64,000 nt of DNA from JAUVUV01 sp964548275. Lineage in GTDB: Bacteria; Gemmatimonadota; Glassbacteria; GWA2-58-10. Shown piece after piece: positions 24,704-31,910 of this stretch. The DNA lies in contig CAZJQI010000016.1 of assembly GCA_964548275.1 (NCBI GenBank), forward strand, positions 9,171 to 73,170, given 5' to 3'. Below the pieces are notes generated by a model that saw only the letters and a list, made by a program, of their open reading frames with translations, did not search any database and was not told the origin of the DNA. How positions within the stretch are numbered: position 1 is the first letter of the stretch; each line of letters opens with the position of its first letter. The position numbers and the translations under genes are program-made.

Positions 24704-26487
24704 GAATACCTCTCTATCTTTTCCTGCAGGAGTTGTTTCTCATACAGCGAAAAATAGTATCCCGGCTCTTCGAGCAGTTCGTTATGCGTGCCGCGCTGGG
24801 TGATCCGGCCGCCCTGGAGAACCACGATCTGGTCTGCAGCCTTGATGGCGCTGATTCTGTGACTGACAATGATTGTCGTCCTTTCGGCTGAATAGGCTCT
24901 CAGATTCTTGAGAATCGTTTCCTCGGTTTGTGTATCCACGTTCGAGAAGCAGTCATCGAGCAGAAGGATCGGCGCATTGACAATCAGGGCCCGGCTGATC
25001 GTTGTACGCTGTTTCTGCCCCCCGGAAAGGTTGATTCCCCGCTCACCGAGCAGTGTATCGAGCTTGTCCGGGAATCCGGTGACATCATTGTGCAGACCGG
25101 CCATTTTTACCACCCTGGCGATTTCATCCTCTTCCACGTTCCTTTCCAGGCCGTAGAGGATGTTATCCCGGATACTCTCGGAAAACAGGAACGTATCCTG
25201 GGGCACCATGGCGATTGCGCCCCGAAGCCGTGCGACCGGCCAGTCGAGCACGTCCACCCCGTCAACCAGCAGACAGCCAGGCCGGGGGTTGAAAAGCCTG
25301 GAAACCAGGTTCAGGAGCGTACTCTTGCCGCAGCCCACAGGCCCCACAACCGCAATTGTACTGCCTGGCTGGATTTCGATACTGATATTGCGCAGAACCG
25401 GCTCGTTACTGCCAGAATAAGCGAAAGAAAGATCCCGAAAAGAAATACTGCCCTCCACAGCAGTTTTACTCGCAAGAACGGGCGAGGGCTGCACAGGGTC
25501 AGTTATATCGCTTTTTACCCTGAAAAGTTCAATGATCCGTCCCAGGGAGGCCCGCCCGCGCTGGATCACATTGAGTACGAAACCCACCGCAATCATCGGC
25601 CAGTACATCATTCCAAAGTAGATGAAAAACGCGGTAAGATCGCCCAGGGTGATCGAATTCCGCACCACCAGGATTCCACCGTAGGCCAGGATGATCAGCG
25701 CCGAAAGCCCGCTCAGGAACGCCATGAATGGATAGAGAACACCTGAAACCGTAACCAGGCGCATGTTTCGCTGGAGGTAGTCCCGGTTCATCCGCTCAAA
25801 CCGCTCGATTTCGCTTTCCTCGCGCGTGAACGACTTGATAACCCGGATCCCGGCCAGATTTTCCTGCACCTTTGCTGTGATATCGCTCAGCCGCCTCTGC
25901 ACCTCCATTGACCGGTCGTGGATTATCCTGCCGATCTTCCTGTAACTGGCGCTGACCAGCGCCAGCGGCAGAAAAGCAAGCAGTGCCAGTTTTAAATCGA
26001 GATATATCATCACCGGCACTGCAAAAAGCACGGTCACCACGGTCTGGAAAGAGTACATGATCGCCGGCCCAAGGAGCATGCGCACCTCGTTGAGATCGTT
26101 CGTAGCGCGGCTGAGAATATCGCCGATACGTGTGCGCTGGTAAAAGGAAAGCGGCAGGGTTTCGAGATGCTCGAACAGGTCTGCCCGGATCCTGTACTCG
26201 ATTTTCCGGCTGGTCCCGATCAGTATCTTGCGCATGAGAAAACGGAACAGGCCCACTAAGAGCTTCAGGCCTACCAGCCCGAGAATGCTTAAAGTTACTA
26301 TCCGCGCCTCAGCGCCCCTTTCAACTGCCTCGATGCTGTATTTGATAACCAGGGGCACCAGCATTCCTATAGAGTTGGTCAGAAAAGCGCAGCCCAGCCC
26401 CACTGCGAACATCCGACGCTGTGGCGCCAGGTATTTACCCAGCGGTTTGAGTGATTTCCAGAAGCCGTTTTCAGAATTATCTGGCAT
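24700..26487 (-). CDS. ABC exporter subunit with degenerate catalytic site
   Basis: 595-aa half-transporter. The start is placed at ATG 26487 (M-P-D-N-S-E-N-G-F), with AGCAGGT just upstream. Longer in-frame extensions have no family support. Membrane domain is about residues 20-310, NBD about 345-590. Walker A is G-P-V-G-C-G-K-S-T, the signature is L-S-G-G-Q-K-Q-R. Walker B is I-L-L-L-D-D-C-F-S-N-V-D, where the usual catalytic Glu is Asp, and the switch is I-V-S-H-R. An Asp in one partner and Glu in the other is the hallmark of asymmetric heterodimeric exporters such as TM287/288. The second gene overlaps its stop. Confidence 0.9.
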   Translation of the reverse strand: MPDNSENGFWKSLKPLGKYLAPQRRMFAVGLGCAFLTNSIGMLVPLVIKYSIEAVERGAEARIVTLSILGLVGLKLLVGLFRFLMRKILIGTSRKIEYRIRADLFEHLETLPLSFYQRTRIGDILSRATNDLNEVRMLLGPAIMYSFQTVVTVLFAVPVMIYLDLKLALLAFLPLALVSASYRKIGRIIHDRSMEVQRRLSDITAKVQENLAGIRVIKSFTREESEIERFERMNRDYLQRNMRLVTVSGVLYPFMAFLSGLSALIILAYGGILVVRNSITLGDLTAFFIYFGMMYWPMIAVGFVLNVIQRGRASLGRIIELFRVKSDITDPVQPSPVLASKTAVEGSISFRDLSFAYSGSNEPVLRNISIEIQPGSTIAVVGPVGCGKSTLLNLVSRLFNPRPGCLLVDGVDVLDWPVARLRGAIAMVPQDTFLFSESIRDNILYGLERNVEEDEIARVVKMAGLHNDVTGFPDKLDTLLGERGINLSGGQKQRTTISRALIVNAPILLLDDCFSNVDTQTEETILKNLRAYSAERTTIIVSHRISAIKAADQIVVLQGGRITQRGTHNELLEEPGYYFSLYEKQLLQEKIERYS

Positions 26488-26777
26488 GACCTGCTGATAA
26501 ATCGTTAAAAGTGAAAATCTCAAGCCAATACGGGGAAGTGGGCCGGGGCTTGCGGAGAATAAGCGCAGGATTCCAACTGCTCTTCTGGGTCTGGCTTGGA
26601 TTTCGGACAGGCCGGGCGGCGAAAAGTCTCGATGGGTGATTGAATATATGAATGTGGTGCAATCCAAACTGCTGAAAAGAGAAATTCAGCAGCCGCGTTG
26701 TCAAGGACTTATCCTGCAAGACATCAAGGCTCCTGCGGCCCTGCTTTCCAGGTTGGAGATTTTTCTCTCCAGGGAGA
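26488..26777 (-). other. Intergenic gap before the ABC exporter genes
   Basis: 290 bases between the methyltransferase-like gene and the exporter pair, both read leftward. A TTGACA-like sequence occurs on the minus strand near 26697-26702 but has no good -10 partner. No terminator or ORF is convincing. A promoter for the exporter genes may still lie here. Confidence 0.3.
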
Positions 26778-27668
26778 TTAAAGCCCCAGCCTGCTTTTTA
26801 CTGTGGCGATATACTCCGGCGTGGTTCCACAGCAGCCGCCCAGGATTTTTACCCCGGCCGCTTTGAACTCCCCGGCCACTGCCGCCATTTGCTCCGCTGT
26901 TTCCGGATAAAAAGTTTCCCCGTTGCGCATCTCGGGAGCCCCTGCGTTGGGCTGAGCCGCTACTGGCAGAGATGTGCCCTTAACCATTTTGCTTGCCACC
27001 CTGAGCATGTCCCGTGTACCCATCCCGCAGTTGGCTCCCACGGCGTCTACCCCCGCCTGTTCCAGCTTTTGGGCCACCTGTTCAGGAGCCAGACCCCACA
27101 TGGTACGCATCCCGTTGGGGCCAGCCTCGAATGTCATCGATGCGATAACCGGCAGCTCAGAAAGCTTCCTGGCCGCCTCGAATGCAAGTAAAAGTTCCTC
27201 CACGTCCATGAATGTTTCTAAGATTATAAGGTTCACCCCGCCTTCAACAAGACCCGTTACCTGGCGCTCGTATCCTGTTCGGATTTCCTCTCTGCTGCGC
27301 GTTCCGCCCCAGTGCTCGAGAATATCCCCGGTCGGGCCGATATCCCCGGCAACCAGAGCCTCATCCCCGGCAGCTTCGCACGCCAGTTTGGCTCCCTCCC
27401 GGTTCAACTCCTCCACCCTCTCGCTTGTCCCGTAATGGGCGAGCTTGATCGGATTCGCACCGAACGTGTTGGTAATTATAATGTCACTGCCCGCCTCGAC
27501 ACAGGATCTGTGAAGTTGAAGTACTTTATCCCTGTTGCTGTCCGTGTTCCAGAACTCTCCGCATTCCTCCCCGCTTTTCAGACCGGCCTTTTGAAGGTTG
27601 GTTCCCATCGCACAGTCGAGAAGAAGAATGTCTTTTCTTTTCAGTTTCTCGGCAAGTTTTTCTTTCAT
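26778..27668 (-). CDS. Homocysteine S-methyltransferase family protein
   Basis: 296 aa from ATG 27668, an (alpha/beta)8-barrel zinc enzyme that transfers a methyl group to homocysteine to make methionine. L-L-L-D-C-A-M-G-T-N-L-Q opens the barrel. The three zinc cysteines are visible in V-G-A-N-C-G-M-G-T (about residue 220) and G-G-C-C-G-T-T-P (about 280). I-I-T-N-T-F-G-A-N and A-G-D-I-G-P-T-G are also typical. It equals the N-terminal homocysteine domain of cobalamin-dependent MetH, alone. In such organisms a separate corrinoid/folate protein may complete it, but none is in the window. An ATG at 27719 would add 17 residues encoded largely by a duplicated intergenic repeat, so I reject it. Confidence 0.82.
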   Translation of the reverse strand: MKEKLAEKLKRKDILLLDCAMGTNLQKAGLKSGEECGEFWNTDSNRDKVLQLHRSCVEAGSDIIITNTFGANPIKLAHYGTSERVEELNREGAKLACEAAGDEALVAGDIGPTGDILEHWGGTRSREEIRTGYERQVTGLVEGGVNLIILETFMDVEELLLAFEAARKLSELPVIASMTFEAGPNGMRTMWGLAPEQVAQKLEQAGVDAVGANCGMGTRDMLRVASKMVKGTSLPVAAQPNAGAPEMRNGETFYPETAEQMAAVAGEFKAAGVKILGGCCGTTPEYIATVKSRLGL

Positions 27669-27678
27669 GGCTTGATTC

Positions 27679-27908
27679 AATAACCGGTTTAAAGCGTATA
27701 ATTCATGAAACCCGGACATTGACAGGGCTGATCACTTATTTTTGGTTTTTTATCAGCCACCGAGGGAGGGGGCGGCGGCTGGGCGACTGAAGTCGCACAG
27801 ACCGTTGCGCTTTTGCGCAACGGCGCGCATTTCATGCGCCCGCCGCCCCCCCAAGCCCCGGGGAAACATAACATCTTACTAATTTATGAATAACCGGTTT
27901 AGAGCGTA
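27679..27908. repeat. 20-bp direct repeats flanking an inserted palindromic element
   Basis: AATAACCGGTTTAAAGCGTA (27679-27698) recurs as AATAACCGGTTTAGAGCGTA (27889-27908), with one mismatch and a 210-base offset. Between them lies G+C-rich sequence carrying the branched palindromic element at 27768-27850. The layout suggests that insertion or local duplication placed the element between two formerly overlapping or neighbouring genes. The repeat may alternatively be a duplicated regulatory site. Confidence 0.65.
27768..27850. repeat. Cloverleaf-like palindromic element (three hairpins in a closing stem)
   Basis: An 11-bp closing stem, GGGGGCGGCGG (27768-27778) with CCGCCGCCCCC (27840-27850), encloses three hairpins. 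These are GCGAC-TGAA-GTCGC (27783... to 27796 region), CCGTTGCGC-TTTT-GCGCAACGG (27802-27823, 9 bp) and GCGCAT-TTC-ATGCGC (27825-27839, 6 bp). It is non-coding and far richer in G+C than its surroundings. It resembles REP/BIME or MITE-type intergenic elements. It is not a tRNA: there is no anticodon or T-loop pattern. Confidence 0.75.
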
Positions 27909-27990
27909 AAAATTATTTCTATAATTTTAAAAAGCTAATATATTGAGTGATCAAATGCAAGGCTGTCCCATATACCAGGAGTTTCAAGCG

Positions 27991-29034
27991 ATGAAAGGCA
28001 AGCAGGTTTCAAACTTTATTTCAACTCTTCCAAAAGTGGAGCTTCATATTCATTTGGAGGGTTCGGTGTGGCCGGATTTGCTGGCCGGTATCGTTGAGGA
28101 TCGGGGAATATCGTCAGGTGAGCAGATTAGAGCGCTTTACCGATTTGGAGATTTTCCCGGCTTTCTACAGGCATACAGGAGAGTGAACGAGCTGTTGAGC
28201 CGGCCGGAAGATTTCTATCACATCGCGCTCGCAATTGCAAGGCGACTGGCCGGTCAGAGGATCTTCTACGCGGAGTTGACCTATAACCCGCTGCTCCACA
28301 CCAGGCAGGGTCTCGACCATGACGAAACAATGGGCTGTATCCTCGAGGGGTTTAAAGCGGCACGCTGCGAGGGAAAATGCCCCAGGATAAACTTTATTTA
28401 CGATACTGCGCGCCAGTGGGGGAGCGAGGCAGCACTTGAAACCGTTGAACTTGCAGCAGGCGATCTTGCAGCGGGTCTGCCTGTGGTCGCTTTTGGAGTG
28501 GGTGGGGACGAATTGAGCGCTCCGGCCCGGGAGCTGGAGGAGGCGTTCCGTCTGGCGGAGTCCCGGGGCCTGCGGAAGTTTGTCCACGCAGGCGAGCTTG
28601 GGGAGGCAGGACCCATATGGGAGGCGGTCGAAATTCTCGGTGCGGACCGTATAGGCCACGGGATAGCAGCGGTCAAGGATAAAAAACTGATAAAAATCCT
28701 TGCAGAGCGCCAGATTGCGCTGGATATCTGCCTCACCAGTAATGTCATGACCGGAGCGGTGAGAAGTTTCGACAAGCATCCATGGATGGAATTGGTTAAG
28801 GCCGGCGTACCCGTAACCCTGGGAAGCGACGATCCAGGATTTTTCGGGGTCTGGTTGGAAGATGAGCTTAAAAAGGCTGTACAAACATGGAACCTGGAGG
28901 CTGGATTGGTCAGTCAACTGATGGAGAATGGCGTGCGGTATTCATTCCTGAGTGCAAAGGAGAAAAAAAGCCTGGAGGCCAGGCTAACACCAGAGGCTGC
29001 GGAGGAAACGGGAATTCAGGACAGCGACTGCTGA
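27991..29034 (+). CDS. Adenosine/adenine deaminase family protein
   Basis: 347 aa. The start is set at ATG 27991 because AGGAG (27977-27981) is 9 bases upstream. The TTG at 27943 and ATG at 27955 have no Shine-Dalgarno. It is a zinc TIM-barrel amidohydrolase: H-I-H-L-E-G-S (zinc His pair, about 21-27), V-H-A-G-E (catalytic Glu, about 197-201), D-R-I-G-H-G (about 217-222) and the zinc Asp in L-G-S-D-D-P-G. It removes the 6-amino group of a purine (nucleoside). S-D-D-P rather than T-D-D-P is frequent in adenine and aminodeoxyfutalosine deaminases, so the exact substrate is open. It is followed convergently, 3 bases away, by the LysR gene. Confidence 0.82.
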   Translation: MKGKQVSNFISTLPKVELHIHLEGSVWPDLLAGIVEDRGISSGEQIRALYRFGDFPGFLQAYRRVNELLSRPEDFYHIALAIARRLAGQRIFYAELTYNPLLHTRQGLDHDETMGCILEGFKAARCEGKCPRINFIYDTARQWGSEAALETVELAAGDLAAGLPVVAFGVGGDELSAPARELEEAFRLAESRGLRKFVHAGELGEAGPIWEAVEILGADRIGHGIAAVKDKKLIKILAERQIALDICLTSNVMTGAVRSFDKHPWMELVKAGVPVTLGSDDPGFFGVWLEDELKKAVQTWNLEAGLVSQLMENGVRYSFLSAKEKKSLEARLTPEAAEETGIQDSDC

Positions 29035-29037
29035 AAT

Positions 29038-29961
29038 TCACGCTTTCAGGTGATTTGTTGGCTCGATCCAGGTATCCGGCTGAATAGCGCTTTTCAGTAT
29101 ATCGAGAAAAGCGATAGTGGATGGCGAGAAAAATTGACCCTTGCGGTAAATCAGGCCCAGGTGACGCTCGAAACGGATCTCTCCGGTGGGCATGGATATC
29201 AGTGTACCCTCCTCCAGTTCTTTGATAACTGACATCTCAGGCAGAATTGATACTCCGAGACCTGCCTCTACCAGCTTTTTCATCGCCTCCGGACGGTCGA
29301 TTTCCATGTCTGGCATGAGTGTTCTGCCCTCCTTCTCGAATATCCCTTCGATTATTTTCCTGGTAACAGAGCCTTTTTTGTAGACAATTACTGTGGTTTG
29401 CTCAAGGTCGGCCAGGCTGACAACTTTTTTGCTGGCGAGTGGGTGCCCAGCCGGCGCGATTACCAGCATCCGGTCCTGGTAAATCGGGATCGAGACCAGA
29501 TTTTTATCCTCAACCGGCAGGGTGACAAATCCCAGGTCGAGCTCCCCTTCCAGCACGCCGCGAGAGATACTGGTTGAGTTGTCCACCTCGATCGAGATCT
29601 CAACCCGCGGATATTTCTCGTGAAAGTCCCGAAATATTTTCGGCAGCACGTAAATACTGATAACATCCACCGTGCCGAGAGAGAGGCTTCCTGTCTCAAG
29701 GCTTTTCAGGTCTTCCAGGATGGCTTCCGCTTCCCGCAGTTGCTGGAATATCTTCCGCGTGTGGGCATGGAGAATCTCTCCGGCCCGTGTGAGCTGAATC
29801 CGTCTCCCCTGCCGCTCGAAAAGTTTCTGGCCAAGGGCTTCTTCCAGTTTCTTGATCTGGTTGCTCACTGCCGGCTGTGTCAGCAGCAGCTCCTGCGAGG
29901 CGCGGGTAAAGCTGCCGGTTTCAGCAACGGTGTGGAAATAACGAAGTTGCTCGACATACAT
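29038..29961 (-). CDS. LysR-type transcriptional regulator
   Basis: 307 aa from ATG 29961, with CGAGG about 7 bases upstream; the frame is open 48 codons further but without family support. The N-terminal winged helix-turn-helix is complete (L-R-Y-F-H-T-V-A-E-T-G-S-F-T-R-A-S-Q-E...Q-P-A-V-S-N-Q-I-K-K-L-E-E-A-L-G). The C-terminal co-inducer domain (about 90-300) is of the periplasmic-binding fold, with L-D-L-G-F-V and G-L-G-V-S-I-L-P. Such regulators usually control a divergent gene. Here the next gene to the right is inositol-1-phosphate synthase, 650 bases away across repeats, so the target is uncertain. Confidence 0.92.
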   Translation of the reverse strand: MYVEQLRYFHTVAETGSFTRASQELLLTQPAVSNQIKKLEEALGQKLFERQGRRIQLTRAGEILHAHTRKIFQQLREAEAILEDLKSLETGSLSLGTVDVISIYVLPKIFRDFHEKYPRVEISIEVDNSTSISRGVLEGELDLGFVTLPVEDKNLVSIPIYQDRMLVIAPAGHPLASKKVVSLADLEQTTVIVYKKGSVTRKIIEGIFEKEGRTLMPDMEIDRPEAMKKLVEAGLGVSILPEMSVIKELEEGTLISMPTGEIRFERHLGLIYRKGQFFSPSTIAFLDILKSAIQPDTWIEPTNHLKA

Positions 29962-30173
29962 CGGAAACCTCGAATCAGAAAAGATTATCGAAAAAACCTT
30001 TAATCGAAAAGAATTCCTCGGAGCTTGCTTCGGGGTAAATTGCTTGATGGTTTTATCCCTGTTTTCATAGAGTTGCCGTGTGACACATACAATATTAACT
30101 CTCATCCTTCACGATTTGGAAAGAAGGGGATTAAACCTGGTGATTTTATTTCAGATCGTGCTTGAGAGCCACC

Positions 30174-30225
30174 ATTCCCCCCTATCAAGGGGGGACATTC
30201 CAAATTCCCCCCTATCAAGGGGGGA
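30174..30225. repeat. Tandem 22-bp palindromic repeat
   Basis: Two identical 22-bp units (30174-30195 and 30204-30225; A-T-T, six C, TATCAA, six G, A) recur with a 30-base period. Each folds into a C6/G6 hairpin, and a third G run follows at 30231-30236. Such C-run/G-run palindromes are common intergenic repeats. The wider gap 29962-30611 also holds GGATCAC/GGATTCAC-like short repeats (30273-30317) and the promoter at 30404, but no gene that I can support. Confidence 0.8.
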
Positions 30226-30403
30226 GACAGGGGGGTGTTATATTAAACAGTTGGGGTTTAGTACCCGAAATCGGGATCACGGATTTCAGGGATTCACAAA
30301 CGGATCACACGGATACCCCGCAGTTCTGCCGCGGAGTAGTCCATTAAATATAAGATAGATCTATCTATAAGTCAAACTTATGAGACCCATAAAAATAATA
30401 AAT

Positions 30404-30431
30404 TTGACAAATGCTGAAGTGGCATTATAGA
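30404..30431 (+). promoter_or_regulatory. Sigma-70 promoter of the inositol-phosphate synthase gene
   Basis: TTGACA (30404-30409, exact), a 16-base spacer and TATAGA (30426-30431). The predicted start is near 30437, leaving a 175-base leader before the ATG at 30612. No riboswitch is recognised in the leader. Confidence 0.65.
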
Positions 30432-30611
30432 TTAAATCAAATATGAATTAATTCTCTTCTCTTATATTTTTCTTGCGCTTGGTTCGGGTTCGACGGCTTT
30501 CCTGGAACCAAACTTGTTACCCAAGCTTGCTGATTCAGGTGTAAAAGATCTCTCTTCTAAAAATTTATCAATATCAAAATTTTTCGTCTGGTTGAGTAAC
30601 AGGAGGCATGG

Positions 30612-31745
30612 ATGGATAAAAAGGTAAGGGTTGCGATCATCGGTGTAGGCAACTGCGCCAGTTCTCTTGTGCAGGGAGTCGAATTTTATAAGGACGCTCC
30701 CGAGAACGAATTTATTCCCGGCCTGATGCATACGAACCTGGGCGGGTATCATGTAGGCGACATCGAGTTCGTTGCCGCCGTGGATGTCAATAAGACCAAG
30801 GTTGGCAGGGATCTTTCCGAGGCCATCTATGCCGAACCCAACAATACTTACCGTTTTTGCGATGTACCGGGTACAGGTGTCAGGGTGATGAGAGGCGAGG
30901 TCCTGGACGGGATCGGCAAGTACCTCTCTGATGTGATCGAGATGTCCGATGAGCCGGAAGTCGATCTGGTCAGGCTCCTGCGCGAGACCAGGACCGATGT
31001 TGTGGTCAGTTACCTTCCCGTGGGAAGCGAACAGGCCACCCGGAACTACGCAGATAAGGCGCTCGAGGCTGGCGTGGGGTTTGTCAACTGCATCCCGGTA
31101 TTTATCGCCAAGGACAATGAGTGGGCAGAGCGTTTCCGCAAGCGCGGTGTGCCGCTTATCGGCGATGATATCAAGAGCCAGGTCGGGGCGACTATTCTCC
31201 ATCGCGTAATTACCAAACTGTTCCGGGACCGCGGAGTTAAACTCATGCGCACCAGTCAGCTCAATGTTGGCGGCAACACGGATTTTCTCAACATGCTCGA
31301 AAGGGAGCGCCTGGAAAGCAAGAGAATCTCCAAGACCAATGCGGTGACCAGCCAACTCGACTACGATATCGGCGCCAGAAACGTCTATATCGGCCCCAGC
31401 GACTATGTAAGCTGGCTCGATGACCGCAAGTGGGCGCACATTCGTCTTGAAGGCCAGACTTTCGGCAACGTGCCTCTGAATATCGAGCTCAAACTCGAGG
31501 TCTGGGACAGTCCCAATTCCGCCGGCGTGGTAATCGACGCCGTACGTTGCTGCAAGCTCGCTCTGGATAACGGTGTCGGCGGACCGCTCTACGGCCCTTC
31601 GGCTTATTTCATGAAAAGCCCGCCGTTCCAGTATGCGGATGAAGAAGCCTGCCGGATGGTGGAAGATTTCATCTGCAACATGACCGGCAGCCAATCGCAG
31701 GAAAGCAGCGAGGAAGTGGAACTGGCCTCGGCCAGGAAAAGCTGA
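30612..31745 (+). CDS. ino1: myo-Inositol-1-phosphate synthase (actinobacterial type)
   Basis: 377-aa cytoplasmic NAD-dependent enzyme converting glucose 6-phosphate to inositol 1-phosphate. The Rossmann motif G-V-G-N-C-A-S-S is at about residues 11-18. P-V-G-S-E-Q-A-T, D-D-I-K-S-Q-V-G-A-T, the catalytic-lysine region L-N-V-G-G-N-T-D-F-L-N and S-K-x-I-S-K-T all fit the short family known from actinobacteria, archaea and Thermotoga. AGGAGG (30601-30606) stands 5 bases before the ATG. It has its own promoter and terminator, so it is monocistronic. The product could feed phosphatidylinositol synthesis by the enzyme at 12342, or compatible-solute synthesis; the latter genes are not seen here. Confidence 0.93.
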   Translation: MDKKVRVAIIGVGNCASSLVQGVEFYKDAPENEFIPGLMHTNLGGYHVGDIEFVAAVDVNKTKVGRDLSEAIYAEPNNTYRFCDVPGTGVRVMRGEVLDGIGKYLSDVIEMSDEPEVDLVRLLRETRTDVVVSYLPVGSEQATRNYADKALEAGVGFVNCIPVFIAKDNEWAERFRKRGVPLIGDDIKSQVGATILHRVITKLFRDRGVKLMRTSQLNVGGNTDFLNMLERERLESKRISKTNAVTSQLDYDIGARNVYIGPSDYVSWLDDRKWAHIRLEGQTFGNVPLNIELKLEVWDSPNSAGVVIDAVRCCKLALDNGVGGPLYGPSAYFMKSPPFQYADEEACRMVEDFICNMTGSQSQESSEEVELASARKS

Positions 31746-31775
31746 AGTAATAATCTCACGCACCAGCAAAGCTTG

Positions 31776-31816
31776 AAAACCCCGTCCCTGAATCCACCGG
31801 ACGGGGTTTTCTTTTT
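31776..31816 (+). terminator. Intrinsic terminator after ino1
   Basis: A 12-bp perfect stem, AAAACCCCGTCC (31776-31787) with GGACGGGGTTTT (31799-31810), closes an 11-base loop and continues into CTTTTT to 31816. It lies 31 bases after the ino1 stop. Confidence 0.92.
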
Positions 31817-31910
31817 GTGGCTGTCCTTGATCAGTTTTATTATTTTTTAAATAGTAAAAGGCAATTCGGATTTAAACTCGGGCAACAACGCAAAACTTAC
31901 GGATGATAAA

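Noticed and set aside
27768..27850. Possible tRNA because of the cloverleaf shape
   Set aside because: Stem lengths, loop sequences and the lack of a T-loop, anticodon loop and CCA-side acceptor do not fit a tRNA.
30174..30225. Possible CRISPR array
   Set aside because: Only two repeat units with an 8-base gap between them and strong self-complementarity; no cas genes in the window.
30462..31769. 435-codon antisense ORF
   Set aside because: Shadow of ino1, which has a promoter, ribosome binding site and terminator on the other strand.
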